A stretch of DNA of 64,000 nucleotides from Woeseiaceae bacterium (lineage in GTDB: Bacteria; Pseudomonadota; Gammaproteobacteria; Steroidobacterales; Woeseiaceae), in NCBI GenBank assembly GCA_028280615.1, contig JANQLK010000055.1, forward strand, positions 62,001-126,000, written 5' to 3'. A program made the translations under genes and the position numbers. Shown here in pieces: positions 36,102 to 43,862 of this stretch; positions within the stretch are counted from its first letter, which is position 1, and every line of letters begins with the position of its first letter. Below the pieces are notes generated by a model. It saw only the letters and a program-made list of their open reading frames with translations, did not search any database and was not told where the DNA came from.

Positions 36102-37765
36102 ACAACGAACGAATCGTACGCGCCCCGACCGGAGATCGCCTGAGCGCCCGAAGCTGGCTGACCGAGGCGCCGCTCAGGATGCTCATGAACAACCTGGACC
36201 CGGACGTCGCCGAGCGCCCCGGAGATCTCGTCGTCTATGGCGGCATCGGCAAGGCGGCGCGCAGCTGGGAGGCCTTCGACGCCATCGTCGAGACCTTGAA
36301 GCAGTTGCGCGACGACGAAACCCTGCTCGTGCAGTCCGGCAAACCCGTCGGCGTATTTCGTACCCACGCCGACGCCCCGCGCGTGCTGATCGCCAACTCG
36401 AATCTCGTGCCGGCATGGGCGAACTGGTCGCACTTCCGCGAGCTCGACCGGAAGGGCCTCATGATGTACGGACAGATGACCGCGGGCTCATGGATTTATA
36501 TCGGCAGCCAGGGCATCGTGCAGGGCACCTACGAGACCTTCGTCGAGATGGGCCGGCAGCACTACGACGGAGACCTGTCCGGCCGCTGGATTCTGACGGC
36601 CGGGCTCGGCGGCATGGGCGGCGCCCAGCCGCTCGCGGCGACGATGGCCGGTGCCTCGATGCTCGCGGTCGAGTGCCAGTCCGACCGCATCGACAAGCGC
36701 CTCGAGACGGGCTATCTCGACGCCCGGGCCGACGGCCTCGACGAGGCGCTGGCCATGATCGACGAGTCGGTGGCCGAACGCCGGCCGCTGTCGGTCGGGC
36801 TGCTCGGCAACGCCGCGGAGATACTGCCCGAACTCCTAAAGCGCGGTGTGCGGCCCGACGCCGTGACCGACCAGACCTCGGCCCACGACCCTGCCAACGG
36901 CTACCTGCCGATCGGCTGGAGCATCGATCAGTGGCTCAGGGAGCGTAAGGCAAACCCGGACGACGTCGCGCGCGAGGCGGCGAAATCGATGGCCGTGCAC
37001 GTCAGGGCCATGCTCGAGTTCAAGGCGCTGGGGGTGCCGACCTTCGACTACGGCAACAACATCCGCCAGGTCGCCTTCGACGAGGGCGTCGACGACGCCT
37101 TCGATTTCCCCGGGTTCGTTCCGGCCTACGTCCGGCCGCTGTTCTGCCGCGGCATCGGGCCGTTTCGCTGGGCGGCGCTGTCGGGCGACCCCGAAGACAT
37201 CTACCGCACCGACGCGAAGGTCCGCGAGCTCATTCCCGACGACCCGCACCTTCATCGCTGGCTCGACGGCGCGCGCGAGTCGATCCGGTTCCAGGGACTG
37301 CCCGCGCGCATCTGCTGGGTCGGCCTCGGCCAGCGGCACCGGCTCGGGCTTGCGTTCAACGAGATGCTGCGTTCGGGCGAACTCAAGGCGCCCGTCGTGA
37401 TCGGCCGCGACCACCTGGATAGCGGCTCGGTCGCGAGTCCCAATCGCGAGACCGAGGCCATGCGCGACGGCTCGGACGCCGTATCCGACTGGCCGATACT
37501 GAACGCGCTCCTGAACACCGCGAGCGGCGCGACCTGGGTGTCGTTCCATCACGGCGGCGGCGTCGGCATGGGCTACTCGCAGCATGCGGGCGTCGTCATC
37601 GTCTGCGACGGCAGCGAGGCCGCCGACCGGCGCATCGAACGCGTGCTGTTCAACGATCCCGGAACCGGCGTCATGCGGCACGCAGACGCGGGCTACGAAA
37701 CCGCGATCGACTGCGCGCGCGAGCAGAAGCTCAATCTGCCGATGGTCGGCAAGGGGGGTGGGTGA
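36098..37765 (+). CDS. hutU: Urocanate hydratase
   Basis: The 555-residue NAD-dependent lyase converts urocanate to imidazolone propionate. Family segments are [89 protein letters not shown] and [17 protein letters not shown]. The ATG at 36098 overlaps the hutC stop; a longer frame from 35708 is a shadow inside hutC. The 1-base overlap with hutH supports translational coupling. Confidence 0.97.
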   Translation: MNNERIVRAPTGDRLSARSWLTEAPLRMLMNNLDPDVAERPGDLVVYGGIGKAARSWEAFDAIVETLKQLRDDETLLVQSGKPVGVFRTHADAPRVLIANSNLVPAWANWSHFRELDRKGLMMYGQMTAGSWIYIGSQGIVQGTYETFVEMGRQHYDGDLSGRWILTAGLGGMGGAQPLAATMAGASMLAVECQSDRIDKRLETGYLDARADGLDEALAMIDESVAERRPLSVGLLGNAAEILPELLKRGVRPDAVTDQTSAHDPANGYLPIGWSIDQWLRERKANPDDVAREAAKSMAVHVRAMLEFKALGVPTFDYGNNIRQVAFDEGVDDAFDFPGFVPAYVRPLFCRGIGPFRWAALSGDPEDIYRTDAKVRELIPDDPHLHRWLDGARESIRFQGLPARICWVGLGQRHRLGLAFNEMLRSGELKAPVVIGRDHLDSGSVASPNRETEAMRDGSDAVSDWPILNALLNTASGATWVSFHHGGGVGMGYSQHAGVVIVCDGSEAADRRIERVLFNDPGTGVMRHADAGYETAIDCAREQKLNLPMVGKGGG

Positions 37766-39294
37766 TGAAGCTGCTCATTGAAAATCAGCTCGTTACGCTG
37801 GCCGAGCTGCGATCCGTGTGGCAGGGGCCCGTGCAGATCGGGCTCGGGAAGCAGGCGCGTCGCCGAGTCGCCGAGTCGAACGAGCTCATCACCGAAATCG
37901 TCCGGAGCGGCCGGGAGATTTACGGTGTCAATACCGGATTCGGCAAGCTCGCGAACGTACGCATCGCCAGCGATGAGCTCGCGCACCTGCAAGAGAATCT
38001 GGTCCGCTCGCATTCCGCCGGCGTCGGCGAGCCGCTCGACGACGCGATCGTGCGCCTGATCATGGTCATGAAAGTCGTCGCGCTCGCGGAAGGCTTCTCC
38101 GGCGTTCGCCTGGAACTGATTGGCGCACTGTGTGCGCTGATCAATCGCGGCGTCTATCCGATCATTCCGTCCAAGGGCTCGGTCGGCGCTTCGGGCGATC
38201 TCGCGCCGCTCGCGCACATGGCGGGCGTCCTGATCGGCGTCGGCGAGGCGCGGGTCGACGATAAGGTCGTGCCGGCCAGCACGGCGCTCGAAGCCGCCGG
38301 GCTTAAGCCGCTCAAGCTTGCGCCGAAGGAAGGACTCGCGCTGATCAACGGTACCCAGGCGTCCACGGCGCTCGCGTTAGGCGCGGTGTTTCGCACCGAG
38401 AACACGATGGCGGCGGCACTGGTCGCGGGCGCGATGTCGGTCGACGCGATGAAGGGCAGCGACACGCCGTTCGACCGACGCATCCAGAGCGTGCGCGGAC
38501 ACGGCGGCCAGATCGCCGTCGCGACGGTCCTGCGCGAGCTGATTCGCGGCAGCGAGATTCGCGCCTCGCACATGGCCTGCGATCACGTTCAGGACCCTTA
38601 CTCCCTGCGCTGCCAGCCGCAGGTCGTCGGCGCCTGCCTCGACGTGTTGCGGCACACCTGCGCCGTGCTCGAAACCGAGGCCAACGCCGTGACCGACAAC
38701 CCGCTCGTGTACGCGGATTCCGGCACCGTGCTGTCTGGCGGCAACTTCCACGCCGAGCCCGTGGCCTTCGCGGCCGACCACCTGGCGCTCGCGATCGCCG
38801 AGCTCGGCGCCATGGCGGAGCGTCGGCTCGCGCTGTTGATCGATCCCGAGATGAGCGGTCTTCCGGCCGTGCTGGTCGAGGACAGCGGCTTGAAGAGCGG
38901 CTTCATGATTTTGCAGGTCACGGCGGCCGCGCTCGCGTCGGAAAACAAGTCGCTTGCGCATCCGGCAAGCGTCGACAGCCTGCCGACGTCGCTCAACCAG
39001 GAAGACCACGTCAGCATGTCGACGTTCGCGGCTCGTCGGCTGCACGAGATGCTCGACAACGTCGCGAACATCGTCGCAATCGAGCTGCTGGCCGCGACTC
39101 AGGGCATCGAGTTTCACAGGCCACAGCGGAGCTCGCCGCCGCTCGAGGGCGCCGTCAAGGCGATTCGCGACGTGTCGCCGCGGTACACGGAGGATCGCAG
39201 CCTGGCGGCCGACGTCGGCCGGGTCGTGGAACTCATCGAGCGGGGCGTGTTCTGTGAGCATGCAGCCTCGGTGCTGCCCGCGCAGAGCAGCTGA
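37765..39294 (+). CDS. hutH: Histidine ammonia-lyase
   Basis: The 509-residue enzyme removes ammonia from histidine to form urocanate. The MIO cofactor triad Ala142-Ser143-Gly144 lies in KGSVGASGDLAPLAH; YGVNTGFGKLA and the C-terminal NQEDHVSMSTFAARRL are also present. I start at the ATG 37765, six bases after AAGGGGGG; an in-frame GTG is three bases earlier. It is followed two bases later by hutG. Confidence 0.97.
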   Translation: MKLLIENQLVTLAELRSVWQGPVQIGLGKQARRRVAESNELITEIVRSGREIYGVNTGFGKLANVRIASDELAHLQENLVRSHSAGVGEPLDDAIVRLIMVMKVVALAEGFSGVRLELIGALCALINRGVYPIIPSKGSVGASGDLAPLAHMAGVLIGVGEARVDDKVVPASTALEAAGLKPLKLAPKEGLALINGTQASTALALGAVFRTENTMAAALVAGAMSVDAMKGSDTPFDRRIQSVRGHGGQIAVATVLRELIRGSEIRASHMACDHVQDPYSLRCQPQVVGACLDVLRHTCAVLETEANAVTDNPLVYADSGTVLSGGNFHAEPVAFAADHLALAIAELGAMAERRLALLIDPEMSGLPAVLVEDSGLKSGFMILQVTAAALASENKSLAHPASVDSLPTSLNQEDHVSMSTFAARRLHEMLDNVANIVAIELLAATQGIEFHRPQRSSPPLEGAVKAIRDVSPRYTEDRSLAADVGRVVELIERGVFCEHAASVLPAQSS

Positions 39295-39296
39295 CG

Positions 39297-40088
39297 ATGC
39301 CCGGGGTCTTCGATTTCGATGCCGGTACGCGGCCGCTGCTCGTCAGCGTGCCGCACGACGGGCGGACGCTGGCGCCCGGCATGGCCGAGCGCATGACCGA
39401 TGCCGCGCTCGGTTTACCGGATACGGACTGGCACGTCGCCCAACTCTACGACGTCGTCCGCGAGTTGGGCGCGTCGCTGCTCGTTGCCCGGTACTCGCGC
39501 TACGTGATCGACCTCAACCGGCCCGGCGACGACGCGTCGCTGTACGCGGGACAGATTTCGACGGGGCTGTGTCCGACCGGGACGTTCGCGGGCGGCCCGA
39601 TCTACCGGGACGCGATGGAGCCGGCGGAGGACGAAACCGAGCAACGCCTCGAGACCTACTGGCGCCCCTATCATGCGCAAATCGCCGACACGCTCGCGAC
39701 GATGCGTGAGCGCTTCGGCTACGCACTCCTGTGGGACGCGCACTCGATCGCAAGCGTCGTGCCGCGCCTGTTCGACGGCGTGCTGAAGCCATTGAATCTC
39801 GGCAGCAACGACGGCATGAGCGCCGCGCCGTCGATCGTACGGGCGGTTGCCGACGCCGCCGACCCGTCGCGCCTGGTCGTCGACGGCCGCTTCAAGGGTG
39901 GCCACATCACGCGCCACTACGGCCGGCCGGACACCGGGGTTCACGCCCTGCAGCTCGAGATCGCGCAGCGCGCCTACATGGACGAGGCGACGCTCGAGTT
40001 CGACGAGGCGAAGGCAGCTTCGCTCAGGCGCGACATCCTCCGCATGCTCGACGCCATGCTGGCGAGCGCCGCGGCGCTCGAGGCGTAG
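39297..40088 (+). CDS. hutG: N-formylglutamate deformylase
   Basis: The 263-residue enzyme hydrolyses N-formyl-L-glutamate to glutamate and formate, the last hut step. It has LLVSVPHDGRTLAPG (His ligand), YVIDLNRPGDDASLYAGQ, LLWDAHSIASVVPRLFDG and GRFKGGHITRHYGRP. It is last in the operon. The formate it releases may be used by the Fds-type formate dehydrogenase a few kilobases on. Confidence 0.95.
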   Translation: MPGVFDFDAGTRPLLVSVPHDGRTLAPGMAERMTDAALGLPDTDWHVAQLYDVVRELGASLLVARYSRYVIDLNRPGDDASLYAGQISTGLCPTGTFAGGPIYRDAMEPAEDETEQRLETYWRPYHAQIADTLATMRERFGYALLWDAHSIASVVPRLFDGVLKPLNLGSNDGMSAAPSIVRAVADAADPSRLVVDGRFKGGHITRHYGRPDTGVHALQLEIAQRAYMDEATLEFDEAKAASLRRDILRMLDAMLASAAALEA

Positions 40089-40134
40089 TCCGCACCGCGC
40101 CCTGCTCCGCAGGACCTCGGGTACAATCCGAATC

Positions 40135-40653
40135 TTGAAAACCGAACGCCCAAAAACGTCGAACAAGCCCCGCAAGCCGCCGCTCCGGCGGCGCCTGGGC
40201 GACAAGCTCGAGACGATCAGCGAGGCGAGCCGCGAGACGATTCGCGATCCGCGCGGCACGCCGCGCCGCGCGCACGGCTGGTTTCGCCGCTGGTTCAGGA
40301 AGCTGTTCGAAGTGCGCGGCGGCGGGCTGTACGCGCTCGGCTACATCGCGACCTTCGTCTATCTTGAAGTCACGACGTTCGCGAGCGAGCTGGTCGAGAG
40401 CACCAGCGCAAGCGGCTTCATCGGCGCGCAGCTGTTCGACTTCGTATTTCGTTTCCTGTCCGACTCGATCGCCAACATGATCCAGGCGTTTCTCTGGCCC
40501 GTTCGCGTAATCGCAATCCATCCGCCCTACGGTATCGTCGCGCTCGGACTTGCCTTCCTGGCCTTCGATCGCCTCGTGAAGCCGCCGCTCAAGCGCTGGA
40601 TGTTCGCCGACGAGCCCGATGAGACCGAGGTCATCGAGGAGCAGAGCCGCTAG
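40135..40653 (+). CDS. Membrane protein with basic N-terminal region
   Basis: The product of about 172 residues has a basic, disordered N-terminus (LKTERPKTSNKPRKPPLRRR), then a predicted helix GLYALGYIATFVYLEVTTFASEL and two further hydrophobic stretches up to residue 150, ending in an acidic tail. The frame is open upstream to 39847 but that part overlaps hutG. The first plausible start is TTG at 40135, with no clear ribosome site. A TACAAT element lies 7 bases upstream, so a leaderless transcript is possible. The family is unknown. Confidence 0.5.
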   Translation: MKTERPKTSNKPRKPPLRRRLGDKLETISEASRETIRDPRGTPRRAHGWFRRWFRKLFEVRGGGLYALGYIATFVYLEVTTFASELVESTSASGFIGAQLFDFVFRFLSDSIANMIQAFLWPVRVIAIHPPYGIVALGLAFLAFDRLVKPPLKRWMFADEPDETEVIEEQSR

Positions 40654-40697
40654 CCCGTGCTAGTCTGTCGCCCGTCTTGCGAACGGGGAAATCGACG

Positions 40698-42059
40698 ATG
40701 CGATACGCGCTTATCGTGCTGCTGCTGGCCGCGGGCTCAGAGGCTCATGCCCAGGCTATCGAAGATCAAGCTCTCGACTGGTTGCAGACCTTCGTTCGGA
40801 TCGACACGATCAATCCGCCCGGCAACGAGACGCGCGCCGTCGAATTCCTGGCCGGGATTCTCGACGCCGAGGGTATCGCCTACGAGACGGCCGAGAGCGC
40901 GCCGGGCCGCGGCAACCTGTGGGCGCGGCTTAAGGGCGGTGACGAACCGGCTCTGATCATGCTGCAGCACACCGACGTCGTGCCGGCAGACCCGAAGTAC
41001 TGGACCGACGACCCGCTGTCCGGCGAGATTCGCGACGGCTACCTGTGGGGACGCGGCACGCTCGACATGAAGAGCACGGGCATTTCGCAACTCGCGACAT
41101 TCATCAGTCTTCACCGGGCCGGCGTGCCGCTGAATCGCGACGTCGTGTTCGTCGCCACGGCGGACGAGGAGGCGGGCGGCTACTACGGCGCCGGCTGGCT
41201 CGTCGAGCATCATCCGGAGATCTTCGAAGGCGCCGGGCTCCTGATCAACGAGGGGGGCAGCGGCCAGCAGAGAAGCAAGGAGCTCTTGTTCCAGGTGGAA
41301 GTCACGCAGAAGGTGCCCGTATGGCTCAGGTTGACGGCCGTCGACACCCCGGGCCACGGTTCGATGCCGAACGCGACGTCGTCGGTCACCCGGATCGTCA
41401 GTGCGCTTGGCACGCTGTACCAAAACCCGTTCGAGCCGCGCCTCGTGCCGGCCATCGACGAGATGTTCCAGGCGCTTTCCTTAAGCGCGTCGTCCGAGTG
41501 GGAGGAGGCGTTCAGCAACATGGGCCGCGCCATTCAGGACGACGAGTTTCTGAAACGTCTTCAGGAGTATTCGCCGTTCCTGCACGCGCTGACGCGCGAC
41601 ACCTGTTCGATGACCCGCTTCGAAGGCTCGAACAAGATCAACGTCGTGCCGCCCGAGGCCTGGGCCGAACTCGACTGCCGTATCCTGCCCGACCGGCCGA
41701 GCGAGGTATTCGTCGACGAACTGCGCGAACTGCTCGCGGACACGGGCGTGGAGATCGAGGTCCTGATGGCGTTCACGGCCGCCGTCTCGGCGACCGACAC
41801 CGAACTCTACGAGGCGATCGTCGAGGTGACGGGCGAGCGGCACCCGGGCTCGCGCGTCATTCCATACGTATCCACGGGCTTCACGGACAGTCACTTTTTC
41901 CGCGACCTCGGCATCCCGAGCTACGGCTTCAATCCGATGGTCGTGCCCGAGTCCGAGTTTTCGCGCATTCACGGCAACGACGAACGCGTCAATATCGAGG
42001 CGTTCAAGCGCGGCGTGATCGACCATCTCGCGATTATTGCGACAGTCGTCTACGACTGA
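40698..42059 (+). CDS. Exported M20-family metallopeptidase
   Basis: The 453-residue protein has a signal peptide (MRYALIVLLLAAGSEAHAQA, residues 1-20) and the M20 dizinc motifs: IMLQHTDVVPAD, LWGRGTLDMKS and VATADEEAGGYYGAGW. The dimerisation domain begins near VTQKVPVWLRLTAVDTPGHGSMP, and the C-terminal zinc His is in SRIHGNDERVN. It likely cleaves a peptide or N-acyl amino acid in the periplasm. GGGGAA lies 7 bases before the ATG. Confidence 0.92.
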   Translation: MRYALIVLLLAAGSEAHAQAIEDQALDWLQTFVRIDTINPPGNETRAVEFLAGILDAEGIAYETAESAPGRGNLWARLKGGDEPALIMLQHTDVVPADPKYWTDDPLSGEIRDGYLWGRGTLDMKSTGISQLATFISLHRAGVPLNRDVVFVATADEEAGGYYGAGWLVEHHPEIFEGAGLLINEGGSGQQRSKELLFQVEVTQKVPVWLRLTAVDTPGHGSMPNATSSVTRIVSALGTLYQNPFEPRLVPAIDEMFQALSLSASSEWEEAFSNMGRAIQDDEFLKRLQEYSPFLHALTRDTCSMTRFEGSNKINVVPPEAWAELDCRILPDRPSEVFVDELRELLADTGVEIEVLMAFTAAVSATDTELYEAIVEVTGERHPGSRVIPYVSTGFTDSHFFRDLGIPSYGFNPMVVPESEFSRIHGNDERVNIEAFKRGVIDHLAIIATVVYD

Positions 42060-42080
42060 GCGCGCGCGAGGGCCTGTGGC

Positions 42081-42476
42081 GTGATCGGTGAGCAGGCAAG
42101 ACCCGGCATCTTTCGCGTCGCTGCTATCGCCTCGTTCGCGTCCGCGGTCACGACGGCCGTGCTGATCTACGTCCCGGGCGCGGATGCGAGCGGCGGGCTG
42201 GTCGATCAGGCCGAGCTCTACGACGACTGGCGCTACCTGTACAAGCGCTGGGTGCTGTTCTTTCACCCGTAGTTCGCGTTCATCGCTTCGCTCGGCATCG
42301 GCGTCGCCCTGTTCGCGAGGCGGCCCGTGCTCGTCTCGATCGGGCTTTTCTATCTGCTGGTCTGGGCCGTCACCGAAATGACCCAGCAGGCGTTCATCAT
42401 CGACGCATTGGACGCCTACTATCGCCCGGGCCTGCTCGGTGCCGACAGCGACGCCGAACGCACGCCGTCATCCTGA
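42081..42476 (+). pseudogene. Small membrane protein gene interrupted by an in-frame TAG
   Basis: From a GTG at 42081 the frame encodes 63 residues ending FFHP, meets TAG at 42270-42272, and continues in the same frame for 67 more codons to a TGA at 42476. The second part has two membrane helices (FAFIASLGIGVALFARRPVLVSIGLFYLLVWAV) and a C-terminal helix, consistent with one original 131-residue product. One base change (CAG or TGG to TAG) would restore it. TAG is a normal stop elsewhere in this window, so recoding is unlikely. A sequencing error is possible. Confidence 0.7.
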
Positions 42477-42893
42477 GGCGGCGGCTGGCCGGGATTCCCG
42501 GCGCATGAGTTCGGAGGGCGTCAGTGCACCCGGGCCGAGCAGTGCCTGGGCAATACAGGCTATACCTAAGAACAGCGGGTACTCCCATCCGCCGCCTTCG
42601 TTCGAGAACACCCAGCCGGCGCCGGCGTGGACCCAGGTGGCACCGAACGCGACGACGGCGAGCGCGAGCGCGGTCTCGCGCACCCTGACACCCAGCACGA
42701 GCAGGGTTCCGCCGATAGCCTCGGCGGCGAGGACCGCGTAGGCAATAGGCGCGTTGAGGCCAATCGATTCAAAAAAGCCAACCGTGCCGGCTAGCGTGAA
42801 CACGAACACCTTAAGGTAGGCGCTGTGGGCGATGAAGATGATGCCGAGCGCGATGCGCAGCACGGTCGGGCCATAGGCTTCGTAGCGGTTCAT
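42468..42893 (-). CDS. DoxX-family membrane protein
   Basis: The 141-residue product has four hydrophobic segments: VLRIALGIIFIAHSAYLKVFVF, APIAYAVLAAEAIGGTLLVLG, TALALAVVAFGATWVHAGAGW and PLFLGIACIAQALLGPG. This pattern and the AEAIGGTLLVLG loop match DoxX/DoxD proteins, which are linked to quinone redox reactions. It overlaps the broken membrane gene by 9 bases and is divergent from the LysR gene, which probably controls it. Confidence 0.85.
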   Translation of the reverse strand: MNRYEAYGPTVLRIALGIIFIAHSAYLKVFVFTLAGTVGFFESIGLNAPIAYAVLAAEAIGGTLLVLGVRVRETALALAVVAFGATWVHAGAGWVFSNEGGGWEYPLFLGIACIAQALLGPGALTPSELMRRESRPAAASG

Positions 42894-42939
42894 TGTCTGT
42901 CTCCGATGTCGGTAGTGAGCGTGAAGAGGATCATCGCTG

Positions 42940-42995
42940 TTGCGAAGCTGCAAGTGAATCAGCAATATAGGCAAAAGCGATTTGCAGAATTGCAA
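42940..42995. promoter_or_regulatory. Paired TTGC...GCAA palindromes between doxX and LysR genes
   Basis: Two 14-bp inverted repeats, TTGC-N6-GCAA (42940-42953) and TTGCA-N4-TGCAA (42982-42995), lie in the 101-base divergent gap. Their centres are 42 bases apart, about four helical turns. The second touches the LysR start codon, where binding would block its own transcription. They are probable LysR operators. Confidence 0.6.
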
Positions 42996-43849
42996 TGAAC
43001 TGGAACGACCTGAAGATCTGCCTCGCCATCGCGGAAGCCGGCTCGCTCGCGGGTGCCGCGCGCGCGCTGGGCATCAACCACTCGACCGTGTTCCGGCGGC
43101 TCAACGCGCTCGAAGACGATCTCAAGCTGCGGGTGTTCGACAGGCTGCCCGAGGGCTACGTCCCGACGCCGGTCGGTGAACGCATGATCGAACTGGCGGA
43201 GGAGGCCGACACCGCGGTACAGGCCATCGAGCGCGAGCTTGCGGGCCAGGATCTCGAACCCACCGGGCTCGTGCGGCTCACGACGGCGCCGAACCTGGCG
43301 CGCACGATCGTACCGCGGGCCGTCAGCGCCTTGAGGAAGTCGCATCCGGGCATCGTCGTCGAAACGCTGGTCGGCGACAGCGACTACGATCTCAACCGCC
43401 GCGAGGCGGACATCGCCCTGCGCGCAACGACGCGGCCGCCCGGGCATCTCGTCGGCCGCCGGCTCACGGGCCTCTCCTGGTGGATCTGTGGCAGAGCCTC
43501 GTCGCGGCGGCGGGCCCCAAAGTCAGCAGACGCGCTCGCTGGACTGCCGCTGATCGGCGCCGACGCGGCGATGATGCGGCTCGAATCGTTCCAATGGCTC
43601 GAGACGAACTATCGCGACGACATCGTCGCGCGCGCCAACGACCTGTCGACGATGGCCGCGCTGACCGTCGCCGGCGTGGGCTATTCGCTTTTGCCCTCGG
43701 ATCAGGACGTACGCGGTCTCAGACGTCACTGCCGCGTCGATCACATCGACGCCGAGCTCTGGCTGCTGACCCATCCGGATCTGCGCAAGGTACGCAGGAT
43801 TCGCGCAGTGTGGGACGCGCTGGCTGCTGTCGGCCTGGAATCCGCGTAA
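42995..43849 (+). CDS. LysR-family transcriptional regulator
   Basis: The 284-residue regulator has an N-terminal winged HTH (LKICLAIAEAGSLAGAARALGINHSTVFRRLNALEDDLKLRVF) and a type-2 periplasmic-binding-like effector domain with GLVRLTTAPNLA and ALTVAGVGYSLLPSD. It starts at the A of the second palindrome, an arrangement typical of autoregulated LysR genes. The target is likely the divergent doxX gene. The effector is unknown. Confidence 0.92.
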   Translation: MNWNDLKICLAIAEAGSLAGAARALGINHSTVFRRLNALEDDLKLRVFDRLPEGYVPTPVGERMIELAEEADTAVQAIERELAGQDLEPTGLVRLTTAPNLARTIVPRAVSALRKSHPGIVVETLVGDSDYDLNRREADIALRATTRPPGHLVGRRLTGLSWWICGRASSRRRAPKSADALAGLPLIGADAAMMRLESFQWLETNYRDDIVARANDLSTMAALTVAGVGYSLLPSDQDVRGLRRHCRVDHIDAELWLLTHPDLRKVRRIRAVWDALAAVGLESA

Positions 43850-43862
43850 GGCGCGATCCCGT

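Noticed and set aside
35708..37765. A long upstream extension of hutU
   Set aside because: The extra codons lie within hutC, and the family N-terminus matches the start at 36098.
42270..42272. TAG as a recoded sense codon
   Set aside because: Several intact genes here end in TAG (for example at 4996, 24220 and 35327) and no unusual translation signal was seen, so a nonsense mutation or read error is simpler.
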